Program-made: the position numbers and the translations under genes
The notes under the pieces: model-generated
What the model was told of the DNA's origin: nothing
What the model saw: the letters and a program-made list of their open reading frames with translations, nothing else
The model's database searches: none
Shown: in pieces, positions 1 to 10,703 of the stretch
How the letters are laid out: every line of letters begins with the position of its first letter
Numbering within the stretch: position 1 is the stretch's first letter
NCBI GenBank assembly: GCA_949372605.1
Contig: CASIAE010000004.1
Span: 38,400-102,399, forward strand
Direction of reading: 5' to 3'
DNA from: an uncultured Flavobacteriaceae bacterium
GTDB taxonomy: Bacteria; Bacteroidota; Bacteroidia; Flavobacteriales; Flavobacteriaceae
Length of the DNA stretch: 64,000 nt

Positions 1-879
1 AATTGCAATTGCGGATCTAAAAGTGTCATAGACTTCAATGTTTTTAACGACAACATTTGTAAAACCACCATGACTTGCCGTACCAAATTTTATTGCACTT
101 GCACTGGATCGCACTTTACATTTGGCAATTAAAACCTGATCATTAATATGATCTGGTGAATGCGATTTTAAACAAATTCCGTCATCAGCAGCATTGACAA
201 AACTGTTGGTGATTCTAACATTGGTACAGTCCACAATGTCCATGCCGTCATTGTTCCAATAGTCGGTACTGTTTACGGTTATGTTGTCTATCTCCAAGTT
301 TTCGCACTGTTCATAGGTTTGAACCCAAGAGGAACCGTGTTGTATGGTAACTCCAGATACTTTGACGTCCTTACAACGCGTAAAATTAATTATTTCAACC
401 CGATGAAATTCATGGGGTCGCATTCTCTTGTAGTTATAATTGGGATCAATAAACGCTTTGGTGTGATGTAAACTGTCAAGGGCTAGTGCCAGTTCACGCC
501 CTTGTCCATCAATCGTTCCTTTTCCTGTTATTGAAAAAGAAGAGACATTGTCTGCAATCAGTAAGGCTTTATTCCCACTCAATTTTCGGTATTGATAAGG
601 GTCTACAGTTCCTAATAAAACAGCGTCTTCTTCGAAATGAACTTCAACCCCAGACTTTAGTTCGATTGTACCAGACAAGAAATTACCTTTTGGGAAAATG
701 ACTTTTCCGTTTTTGAGGGAAGCGGCCTTGTCAATCGCTTTCTGAATGGATTTAGTATTGAGTGTTTTTCCATCCCCTATAGCCCCAAATTGTTCAATAG
801 AGACGGCTTTTGAGCTTTGCCCTATGACGAGAGTGGTGGTAATGAAAAATATAAAAATTGGTTTGTAAAATGGTTTCAT
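1..879 (-). CDS. GH28-like (polygalacturonase family) right-handed beta-helix protein, C-terminus cut by window edge
   Basis: My own translation on the minus strand: MKPFYKPIFIFFITTTLVIGQSSKAVSIEQFGAIGDGKTLNTKSIQKAID...DYWNNDGMDIVDCTNVRITNSFVNAADDGICLKSHS; NxDG and DD motifs of GH28. Absent from the ORF track because it runs off the edge. Confidence 0.85.
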   Translation of the reverse strand, partial: MKPFYKPIFIFFITTTLVIGQSSKAVSIEQFGAIGDGKTLNTKSIQKAIDKAASLKNGKVIFPKGNFLSGTIELKSGVEVHFEEDAVLLGTVDPYQYRKLSGNKALLIADNVSSFSITGKGTIDGQGRELALALDSLHHTKAFIDPNYNYKRMRPHEFHRVEIINFTRCKDVKVSGVTIQHGSSWVQTYEQCENLEIDNITVNSTDYWNNDGMDIVDCTNVRITNSFVNAADDGICLKSHSPDHINDQVLIAKCKVRSSASAIKFGTASHGGFTNVVVKNIEVYDTFRSAIAI

Positions 880-998
880 GCTTGGTTTTTTAAATTTGAA
901 ACATAATAATTAATTGCAAATAATTATGGAAATTGATTTGCTGGGGGTAGGTCTATAGGCAAGGCACACGACACATTTTGGATTCTCCGGACTTTTAT

Positions 999-1289
999 TT
1001 ATAATAAAATCAAATTTTCTCCTTCTTCAATTCCACTTGGAAAATCACAAACGTTTTGTAAAGCAAAAACGTCATTATAAACAGTGCCTGTCATTTCGTC
1101 TACCCATTCGCTTTCTATTAGATCTTTATCAATTTCACCGCTAACAAGCTGAATGGTATAGTTCAAACAAATCCCTTTGATGGCCAGTTTTCCCCTAAGT
1201 AAATTTGCACTACAATCGCTATTGTTCTCTTCATTTGAACATTGTATAAAGGCAAACATTATTAATAGAAAAGAGAGTAATTTTTTCAT
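999..1289 (-). CDS. small lipoprotein of unknown function
   Basis: 96 aa ORF with signal peptide and lipobox-like FIQCSNEE. Confidence 0.6.
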   Translation of the reverse strand: MKKLLSFLLIMFAFIQCSNEENNSDCSANLLRGKLAIKGICLNYTIQLVSGEIDKDLIESEWVDEMTGTVYNDVFALQNVCDFPSGIEEGENLILL

Positions 1290-1447
1290 TTATTTTAAAT
1301 AAAACATATAAAGTAAACATTTTTTAATGATTAAAATTCATCTTGAAATAAACTTTTTTTAAATTTCATTAAATGATCATTTTTGCCCAAAAACACTAAA
1401 AAACAGACAAAATTGATCAGAAAACGTCAAAAAATCAAAAAAAGATA

Positions 1448-1894
1448 TTAAAAAATACTGAGAATTGTTGAGATGTTATTGTTAAAATCAATCCTTTCCC
1501 CCAATTTTTTACCCAATAACAACCTTCCAATAGGACTTTGTGGTGAAATACAATAACAGCGCTCATCCTCCAGTTTACATTCACCTATTGAAATGGCAAT
1601 ATAGTAGTTTGCTTTATTGGTTATTACCAAAGAACCGACGCCTACAATGACTGAAGAATGATTGTTTTTTAAGGCTAATATTTTTCTGTAATTGGTTTCA
1701 GTTTCTGCCAATTGTATCCCTAATTTTTCTCGCTCTAATTGAATCATTGCACGTCCTGTTTCGTGCTTGTCTCCAGCACTACTTTTACTTTCAGAATCTA
1801 AAGCCTCGGATAGCCCTTGTATTCTTTTTTCAAAACCTTTTAATTTTTCAAGCAAATTGGCAACACAATAATTGTAAATTTCTTCTTTATCCAT
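1448..1894 (-). CDS. GreA/GreB-like C-terminal domain protein
   Basis: 148 aa; N-terminal coiled coil (SSAGDKHETGRAMIQLEREKL) and C-terminal CYCISPQSPIGRLLLGKKLGE, typical of GreA/B-fold proteins. Confidence 0.75.
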   Translation of the reverse strand: MDKEEIYNYCVANLLEKLKGFEKRIQGLSEALDSESKSSAGDKHETGRAMIQLEREKLGIQLAETETNYRKILALKNNHSSVIVGVGSLVITNKANYYIAISIGECKLEDERCYCISPQSPIGRLLLGKKLGERIDFNNNISTILSIF

Positions 1895-1900
1895 TTTTAA

Positions 1901-1927
1901 TAAAAAAACCCTCCTTTAAGGAGGGTT
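1901..1927 (-). terminator. Rho-independent terminator downstream of 1995..2507
   Basis: Perfect palindrome AACCCTCCTTTAAGGAGGGTT followed by T-run on the minus strand. Confidence 0.8.
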
Positions 1928-1994
1928 CAAAATAAATCTATTTTTCTTCATTCAAACACTCTTGAGTGAAAATATTTTTAATCTTAGGAAGTGA

Positions 1995-2507
1995 CTATTC
2001 AGCAGCTTCTTCTGCAACAACTGCTTCGTCAGCAGCAACGGCTATCATCATTCCGCTAGCATCGAAAAAGTCACCTGATTCGTAAACCTTACCTTCTTTT
2101 GCATTAAAGTAGTGGTAAGAATCTAAGGAAAAGCTTTTTCCAGTAGCAATACTAACTCCTTTCCAAGTTCCGTAAACTCTAACACTTCCATCAGGCGTAA
2201 GTGTCGTTTCGTCAACACCAGGAAGCCAAATTGCATCTTCAAAAGTAACATCCTTAAAGTTTGTCATGTAAAATTCTGCATCAATAAGAACTTTATCATA
2301 GCCAATTTTTCCGACGCCATACATTGGGGATTGGTGCTCAATTTCTTCGTGAATTAATGATTTAAAAAGCTCAAAGTTGGTTGGAGAAGCATAAGACATT
2401 AGCATTTTTTGAGCTACTTCTTTGTTAGTATTGTAGAGGCTTAAATCTTGCTTTACATCACAAGAAACAAATAAAACGGTAATAGCAATTAATAAATAAT
2501 TTTTCAT
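1995..2507 (-). CDS. SnoaL/NTF2-like lipoprotein
   Basis: 170 aa; lipobox VSCD; FYMTNFKDVTFEDAIWLPGVDE...VRVYGTW pattern of NTF2-like proteins. Confidence 0.6.
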   Translation of the reverse strand: MKNYLLIAITVLFVSCDVKQDLSLYNTNKEVAQKMLMSYASPTNFELFKSLIHEEIEHQSPMYGVGKIGYDKVLIDAEFYMTNFKDVTFEDAIWLPGVDETTLTPDGSVRVYGTWKGVSIATGKSFSLDSYHYFNAKEGKVYESGDFFDASGMMIAVAADEAVVAEEAAE

Positions 2508-2755
2508 TTTTCATTTTTTTAATTAAGTATTCAATGCAATTTGGGATTTAATTCTTGAATTTTCGCTTGTTATTGAGGTGTTTATATTAATTCATTTCTT
2601 TTATTGATGTTAAATCTTTACTCACTTTCACAATATTTAACTAATAATAAAACAAACACTTAATCCTACTCCACAGTTTTTGAGTTTGTCAAATGCCCAA
2701 AGCCAATCATTGTTGGAAATAAGATATCAAATAAAGAACAAGCTACAAGGATTGT

Positions 2756-3951
2756 TTATTTGACCAAAATGGGTTGTGTCCAGGCTTGCTCAAGTTCTCC
2801 CTCTAAATAGGGGTTTTCTTTTAAAACATTAGAGTTTATTTTTGCTCTAACAATGAGGTCTTTTTTTTCATAAACATATTCGGCAGCAGTGCCTTTAACT
2901 CTTTTTAATTCTTCCATGTTTTCACTGCCTTCTCGATAGCCCATAAAAATGATTTCATAAATAATATCCGCTTTTGAATCTACTTCAATGGAAAGTTTTT
3001 TCTCGGTAGCATTTATCTTTTTTAAAGAAACCCCAGAAGAAGAATAAAAATCTCCAGCTTCCATTGCTTCAATCAAACTTGCAGGGTCTAATCTTTTTGA
3101 ATTAACCATTACCCATCCTCTTCCAGGGTTACTATGATCAGATGATTTTATGTGATACTTGTGGCTGTCATCAGTAGCAATCCCAAGAAGCAACGGTTTC
3201 TTCTCATTGTAATAAGAAATATTTATCAGGTCCCACATGGTTTCTATACCAAGTGCGTTTCATCTCCCTCATTATGGACTGCAGGATGACCGTTGTAGAG
3301 TTCAAAAAACCTTTCTCCATTCAATTTTTTTAAATCCTCTGTATTGATGCCATAGCCAAAGTTGGGGTGGTTGATGTGGGCAAACATCGGGATATTAAAC
3401 TTTTTTCTTTGGGCATGAACAGCATCCAAAGTTTGCTGCATCACCTCATAAACGGAATTCCCTTTGATAGGTTCAATTTTTTCTTGAATGTTAGTAACAT
3501 TAATATGGACAGGCTTTTTCCCAAAAGAGGAAGTTACCTCTTCGGACCGGATAATTAGAAACGAATCCTGGACATCAAGTTTTGATTTATACTCCTCAAA
3601 AGTTTTTAGTCGAACAGAAGTTCCACTAGAATCAATTTTTGATTCTACCCAGTCGCCAAACCTTTTTTGATATTTTTCTAGTGCATTATTTTTTTTGTCT
3701 GATTCTTTCAATTTGTACCAGTTATCTCCTGCAGCGATTGTGTTATGGTCAGAGAGCGCGATGAATTGGTAGTCGTTGTCTTTATACCATTGAATGATCA
3801 TTTCGGGGAAGTCATCTCCATCACTCCAAAAAGAATGGGTATGTAGATTCCCTTTTTGCCAATGCTGTTCTGGGACAGCTGTATTACATGAAAAAAGCAA
3901 CGCAAAAATGAATAAGATTGAAGCGAAACTTAAATATTTTAAGAAAGACAT
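2756..3951 (-). pseudogene. PHP-domain (histidinol-phosphatase-like) lipoprotein split by one frameshift
   Basis: N-part 3244..3951 has GNLHTHSFWSDGD and ALSDHNT metal motifs; C-part 2756..3238 continues in another frame; adding one base after GDETH restores GDETHLGIETMWDLIN. Confidence 0.8.
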
Positions 3952-4154
3952 AATTTTAATAGAATAAAGGTTTTGGTTAAAACTACAAAAAATTTAATAA
4001 CGGGAAACACCAGCATTAAAGCAAGCGAATCTGTTTTTAAGCATAAACGGATATCAGAAAAAAAAGTAAGGATTGGGTCTTGAGTTTCAGGGATTACTGT
4101 TTTAAAATTACCTTCGTAAAACCTAAAATATTTATTGTTAATTTAGAAATTTTT

Positions 4155-7100
4155 TTAAAATGAATTTATCTTTAATTGAATGACATGCTTCCCAGGAGAG
4201 AGCCTTATGGATTCGAGAAGCAGCAGGAACTTTTTGACCGTTGTGAATCAAGTCTTTCCCTTTCCATATCAATGAGTGAAAACTCAGCCAACATATTCCC
4301 TGGGATTTCGATTTCATAGGTTTGCAGCCTTTTCCCGACGTAAGTATATTTCCCTTTGATGGTTCCTCTGACGGTTGGAACTGCAATCTCACTAGATTTT
4401 AATTTACTCATTTGAGGTTTAATACTTGCGATCGCAAAACCTGCTGTTTGTGGCTTAATCCCCCATAATCCTCTTGGGATTGCGTTGGCTGGCACAGCTC
4501 CCCATGCGTGGTTCCAGTCCAAGTTGTTTTTAAATTTCAAGTCCCAAGCTTCTAAAGTAATCGTAGATCCAACACGAATCATATTGTACCAACTTCTCTC
4601 TTCGATACTTGATAATAATTCTAGGGCGTAATCTGCTTCCCCTGCATTATAGAGTCCGTCCATTAAGAATTGAGAACCATAAACACTACAGGCCATCCCT
4701 CGAGATTTAATAAATTCTAAGACAGAATTTAAATGTTCTTTAGGAACCATACCGAATGCCAAAGGCATCATGTTGGCATGTAATGAGGCATGGTCAGTCC
4801 CTATTCCGTCAACATAAATACCACGATCTTTATCAAACATGTTATCATTGAATGCTTTTTTGACTTTAGCAGCTCTTAATTCAAAATCTAAAACCTCCTT
4901 TGTTTTTCCTAATATTTTTGCAAACTCAGCCATGATCTTCATGTTCTCATAAAAAAAGGCATTGATGACAGTATTGTATGGCTGGAAAACAAAACCATCC
5001 CGTTCTCCCAAATTATTTGGGTCTCCACCCCAACCTGCAGAAGGCCAATCAACGATGTCAGTAAGCGGTTTTTTATAACCTTTTTTGAATCCCAACTTAT
5101 ACATGAATTCTGGAGTTACTTTTTCCGAAGTGATCAAACCCAGCTTCATTAGATAACTCAAAAAGTGTTTTATGTTTTAATTGCTCGTAATACTTTTCAA
5201 TAAGTTCGGTATTCCCCGTATACATATAATCAGCATAAAACATTAAGGCCACATGTTGTTGCCACTCTGTAGGCCAAGTTGGATGTTCCATGAAATATTC
5301 TATGGTGCGTCTAGCCAATTGCATACTCTCTGTCCGTAGTATAGTGGCTGAGTTGATTTAGATAGGCATCTGCTTCATAAGGAATTCGTTCTCTATCTCC
5401 ATCCACATATAAACCGTTAAAAGTGGTTGCTTTTATGGAGTATTTACATAAATCCCAAACTTGATTTAAAACATCGTTATCACTTTTAAACTCACTGGCG
5501 TTTTCATCCCAATAGGTATGATGGGCCAACTGATCAAAGTCATTTGCAGAAATGGGCGCTTGAGCACCCTCAATTTCTACATACCTAAATGGCATCAAAA
5601 CAGGAAACCCTTTTGGCAACGCAATGGCCTTATTGGGTGTTGTATTTTTTTTGTCTGGTTTTATAGCGAGTTGATATTTTGTCTTTCCTGGTATTACTTC
5701 AACTTTAATTTCTTGATAACGAATATGACTTTTACGAAATGGAGTTCTGTTGATGTTTTTACCTTTTGATTCTTCTCCAATTCTTACTGTTAAGGTATGT
5801 GGCGTTTTTGCTTTGTAGTTAAAATTGATTGTGGCAAATGCGGCTTTACCAAAATCAATAAAATAAAAATCACCACGATTTTCAAAGCATACTGGTTTGA
5901 TTTTACTGACAACAAATTTATTTTCAGAGGAAATCATATAATTCTCTTGCTTTCCAGTTGTAAATTTTTGAACCTCTGAATAGTCAACCAAACGATTTTC
6001 TTCGTCCCAAATCCGAACTTTCCAATAATAAGTTCTATCAACTTCTAATGGTGTTCCATTATATTCGACATTGGTTGAGGCCAATGATCGTATTTTTTTG
6101 CTGTCCCAGGCATCTCCATTGTTTGTATCGATACTGGCCTGACTAGAAGCTACTAAAATTTGATAAGCCGATTGGAATTTAGATCCCAAAGGCACAGCCC
6201 AACCAAACTCTGGATTTAGATCAATGATCTCAACATTTGTATTTGGTTCTCTGATCAGTTCTAACGTTAAATCGGTAGGAGCCGATCGATATTCATTGCT
6301 GTTTTTTGCAATTAACTTGTCCAATTGCGTGCGAAGTTTGTCTGCAACTACTTTATGCTTTTTCTTTCCGATGAGATTATTGACTTCTTTTGGATCCCTC
6401 TTTAAATCATAGAGTTCTTCAATGGTTTTGTCGTTAACATATCTAAAATATTTCCAATTTTTAGTTCTCACCCCTTCACTGGGTGGAATTTCACTAAAAT
6501 CCCAAAGGTGTTCTATAAGAACGGTGTCTCTGCTGATTGTACTCGTTTCATTTCTCACCAAGGGCATTAAATTTTTTCCTTGCCATGTATCAGGAATTGC
6601 TACCCCTGCAATTGCTGCAATGGTGGAGGGCACATCAATATTTAATACCATCTCGTCAATAGCTCTGTTTTTGGCCACTCTCGGATCGTAAATTATCAGT
6701 GGAACCCGAATCGAATTATCATACATTAGCCACTTTCCAGCCATTTGTCGGTCTCCTAAAAAATAGCCGTTATCTCCCATAACAATAATCACGGTGTTTT
6801 TATCTAAACCTTTTTCTTTTAGTTTTTTTCGAATTTTAGCAATTTCTAAATCTATTCCAGAAATCATCCGATAATAGCCTTTTAAGCTGCGCTGATATTT
6901 TTCTGGAGTATTATATCTCCAAGCCCAACGCAAACGATTAAATCCCTTCCTTACGATCTCAGGCAATGCTTTGAAATACTGGTCAGCTCCCAATGCAGGC
7001 GCAGGGATTGTTGTATCAGTTAATAATTCTTCGGTCGTATTTTGCCAGAAATATTGCGCTTCAGCAGGATCATGCGCATGTGGAGCGCTAAAACTTAAAG

Positions 7101-7686
7101 ACAAGCAAAATGGCTTTTTATTTTCGATATTATTGTCAATAAAGTCGATTGCTTTTTGACCGGTATATCTTGTTAAGTGAACAGTGTCTTTACCAATTGT
7201 TTTATAAAAATAGCCCCTTTTATCGTTATATTTATTATTTCTATCATACGACTCGTATTGATCAAACTGTTTGTCTAAATCTGAGTATCGCACACCATAT
7301 TTTCCATAAAAACCGGTATGATAACCATTCTCTTTAAGTAGTGTAGGGTAAGAATTAGCCATATATTCCTCACGTATATTTCCAGTTTGAAAATTAAAAT
7401 TGTGAGCTCGTTCATGTAAGCCCGTTAAAATACTTGCCCTACTTGCAGCACAAATAGGGGTGGTTACAATCGCGGACTTAAAATAAGTGCCTGACTTAGC
7501 CAAATCATCCATTTCTGGAGTTTCAACAAACTTATTCCCTGCATAACCAACCGCATCAAAGCGCTGATCATCTGTGAGGATGAAAATAACATTCGGTTTT
7601 TCGGCCTTGACTTTTTGTTGAGCACTAAGGCTACTTAAGCCACAGAAAACGCTTAATAGTCCGAGTAATAGATTGCGGATATCCAT
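4155..7686 (-). pseudogene. Two-domain protein: N-terminal S1-type sulfatase plus C-terminal GH78-like alpha-L-rhamnosidase, broken by several frameshifts
   Basis: 791-aa ORF: signal peptide, [26 protein letters not shown] formylglycine motif ([12 protein letters not shown]), then fibronectin-like/GH78 sequence ([33 protein letters not shown]); continues in ORFs 5097..5324, 4205..5161 and 4138..4392. Confidence 0.85.
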
Positions 7687-7805
7687 AGATTTATTTATTA
7701 AAGCATATTTAATTCCTCTAAATTAAAAAAAAATAAATAAGATTTGTTTTTAGATTTATTTAATGCAGAATAAGCTAGGGATATAAGAACAGTTAGGAAG
7801 AGGAT

Positions 7806-7994
7806 TTAATTGGCTCGATTTGAACTTTTTTTGTCAGGAATTCTACCGTAATTACCCGATCCATCATAATCTAGTGTGTCTTCTTGAATCGGTTTTTTAT
7901 GATCATTGACCGATTTCTTCGAATCAATAAATACCCCAGCGACAAACATGGCAAAAACAGCGATTCCGAAACCAAAAATTATTAAAATACTCAT
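7806..7994 (-). CDS. small single-TM membrane protein
   Basis: 62 aa with N-terminal TM; ATGA overlap with the upstream small ORF 7991..8152. Confidence 0.5.
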   Translation of the reverse strand: MSILIIFGFGIAVFAMFVAGVFIDSKKSVNDHKKPIQEDTLDYDGSGNYGRIPDKKSSNRAN

Positions 7995-8152
7995 TTTTTA
8001 ATTTGTTTAAAATATCCACCAGCAGCTAAAATTGAAGGAACCCAAATCCCAACATAAAGACCTTCATCATTTTGCCCACTGAACCAAAGATAAATTGAAA
8101 ACAGAAAGCTTAAAAAAGCGGAACCTAATATCAAATAGTCTGAATTTTTCAT
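7991..8152 (-). CDS. small two-TM membrane protein (53 aa)
   Basis: My translation MKNSDYLILGSAFLSFLFSIYLWFSGQNDEGLYVGIWVPSILAAGGYFKQIKK; its stop overlaps the next start (ATGA). Confidence 0.5.
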   Translation of the reverse strand: MKNSDYLILGSAFLSFLFSIYLWFSGQNDEGLYVGIWVPSILAAGGYFKQIKK

Positions 8153-8220
8153 TGTCTTGGTTTTATCTGTAAATATAATAAATGTTATAACATCTATAAA
8201 AATTAGACTTTAAGTTGCTA

Positions 8221-9831
8221 TTAATCTGCACTTAAAAGCGCTTCATTTTGTTCGGGTCTAAAGTCGGTTTCATTGACCCAAACGTGATCCATTATTTCCC
8301 CTTTAAGAAATCGCTCATAGAACCTGATTTGTTTAGGCATGATTGGATAATTATCAAACACATCACCTTTCTCCAAGACCCTTGGGTCTTCTTGCTCAAT
8401 TAGGTTTTGAATTAGGAGTTTGGACCAGTGATTTTTTTGTTCCTCAAAACGAGCATCAGCGGCAATGTTTGTCATGCAGTAGGGGTCTGATTTTAAATCA
8501 TAAAACTCTTCAGCTGTTCTTCTCCCAAAAGACAATTCCCAGAGGTGATGATTTTCTGTCTGATAAGCATCTAGAATTTGTGTTTTAGTTGGGCTACCGT
8601 CACAGTCTAAATATCCTGTTTCTGGCCTACCTGTTGGCCACCTGTCTGGTTTAAAATTTTTAAAATAGACGAATTCATCCGAAATAATTCCCCTAATGGG
8701 ATAGCCTACATCATTGGGTCTACCAGTGTCATGTCGCTCTTTCCCCACCAAGACATAGTCCCGGTTACCCTCTACACGACCCTCTTTTTCAGATTTAAAT
8801 ATGGGAAATAAACTTTTTCCTGTAATGGGTTGCATTCCACTTATCTGTTCTTCAATACCTGCCGCTTCTAAAAAAGTGGCTGCAAAATCAATATTACTCA
8901 CATAATCTGAGATGGTCCTCCCAGGTTTGTTGATTCCATCTGCCCACATAATAGCCAAGGGCATGTGCGTAGAAAAAGGATATTCTTGTGCCTTACTTCT
9001 TGGGAAAGGCATCCCGTTGTCAGAAGTAACGATGATCAGGGTGTTTTCCAACATTCCTTTTTCTTCAAGAACTTTTAGTATACTTCCCAGGTGCTGGTCA
9101 AAGTATTCAATTTCAAAAGCATAGTCCAGCATGTCATTTCGAATGATTTCATTGTCCATCCAATAGTCAGGAACTTTGTCGATATCAACTAGTTTTTTAT
9201 TTCCTTTCTTCACTCCCGATTGGAACTCATAAGCACGATGAGGCTCTATACCGCCATACCAAAAAGCAAAAGGTTCATCGGAAGTGTCATTCAAAAACAA
9301 CTCAAAATTCCGAGCATAATCTATGTTACTGATTTTGTTCGTAGGGGGAGTGGTTTTTAAGGAGGAATAGTTGATTCCGATCAGTTCTCTGGGTTGTCCG
9401 TTAGTTTTTTCAATTACACCGGGTGCCCACCCTTTTGCAGTTCTACCCGTGCTGTATCCGGCTGTTTTGAGTGCTTCAAAAACAGTTTTGAATTTATTTG
9501 GAAAATAACCAACATGACTAGCCGCTTCTTCCAGTTGCCATGAATTTCTTCCAGTGAGAATTGCTGATCTTGAAGGCGCACATTTTGCATTGCAAGTATA
9601 GGCATTCATAAAAAGTAGTCCTGAATTTGCAATGCGGTCAAAATTAGGAGTTTTCACCCAATCGGCCCCATAGGCCCCAGCATGAGGGAAGGACTGATCA
9701 TCGGCAATACAAATTAATATATTGGGCCTTTTAAACTCTTCTTTTTTGGCGCAGGAGATTATATTTATTAATACAAATAGACAAATAAAATATTGTTTTA
9801 ATGTAATCATAGTTTTTTTCTGAATAGACAA
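8221..9831 (-). CDS. S1-type sulfatase (sulfamidase/N-sulfatase-like)
   Basis: NILICIADDQSFPHAGAYGADW; formylglycine motif CAPSRSAILTGR; SDNGMPFPRSKAQ; lipobox IISCAKK; probable start at the internal Met (MITLKQYF). Confidence 0.9.
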   Translation of the reverse strand: MSIQKKTMITLKQYFICLFVLINIISCAKKEEFKRPNILICIADDQSFPHAGAYGADWVKTPNFDRIANSGLLFMNAYTCNAKCAPSRSAILTGRNSWQLEEAASHVGYFPNKFKTVFEALKTAGYSTGRTAKGWAPGVIEKTNGQPRELIGINYSSLKTTPPTNKISNIDYARNFELFLNDTSDEPFAFWYGGIEPHRAYEFQSGVKKGNKKLVDIDKVPDYWMDNEIIRNDMLDYAFEIEYFDQHLGSILKVLEEKGMLENTLIIVTSDNGMPFPRSKAQEYPFSTHMPLAIMWADGINKPGRTISDYVSNIDFAATFLEAAGIEEQISGMQPITGKSLFPIFKSEKEGRVEGNRDYVLVGKERHDTGRPNDVGYPIRGIISDEFVYFKNFKPDRWPTGRPETGYLDCDGSPTKTQILDAYQTENHHLWELSFGRRTAEEFYDLKSDPYCMTNIAADARFEEQKNHWSKLLIQNLIEQEDPRVLEKGDVFDNYPIMPKQIRFYERFLKGEIMDHVWVNETDFRPEQNEALLSAD

Positions 9832-10703
9832 TCCTGCCTATAAATTTGGAATAACTAAGGTAATAAATAATTTTAGAGGATTTCAAATTTCAGAATTTAC
9901 TGAAGAGTTTTACCTTTAGATTTTATTACAAAGCTTTATGCTTTCAATTAGATAATTTACTATGGCTGTCTCAAATATTGACCAAACAAAGCTGTTGCTT
10001 CTTTTTGAACATGATACAATCAATAAACCTTCTTTATTTCCAAAAGCTAATGCCAAATCCTGATATTTGGGCTGGCGAAATCATATTGTGACTATAATCC
10101 CCTTAATTATTACAGCTGATTTTTATCTTTTAGTTGTTATCTTTAATGAATTCGACCCAAAACACCTCATGAATTCTTCTTTCATCCTTGTCTTATTTCT
10201 GCTCTTAGTTGTTTTTATATTTTCTAAAAATATTTTTCCACTTTTGTCAATTGGACTTAAATGAATTAAGTCTGCTTTTTTGACATTACAATTCTGTCTC
10301 CTCTGGAAATCACAGTACATATAATATTTGTCATCATCCAGATTAAATAATTTTTATATAAAACGCTAAGTGGTGTGCTTTCACTTTTTTGAATATAACC
10401 CACCTAAAGGTATTCGGAGTAGCATTTAGACATAGACTTTCCGGTGTTTTTAACCAATCTGACTTTCCGTATATAAATTTACGAGGAAGATCTTTTTCAA
10501 TCAACTGAAATAGTGACTTATAAGCTAAACCCTCTAGTTTAATAAATTAAATTAGGTAGTAATATTGGATCTCTTCAACCTAAGTTTAAAATATTTATTA
10601 CATTTAAATATTTAAAAATCAACATAATGAAACAAGGTATTAGCAGATCTATCGAGTATTAAATTGAATTTTTAGTTCTTCATGAAATTTAAATATCAAT
10701 ATA

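Noticed and set aside
486-701. 71-aa ORF on plus strand
   Set aside because: Antisense to the GH28-like gene; no coding features of its own.
10067-10320. Two overlapping short ORFs in the gap before the PQQ gene
   Set aside because: Opposite strands; the minus frame (MYCDFQRRQNCNVKKADLIHLSPIDKSGKIFLENIKTT) could be a gene remnant but I cannot name a family.
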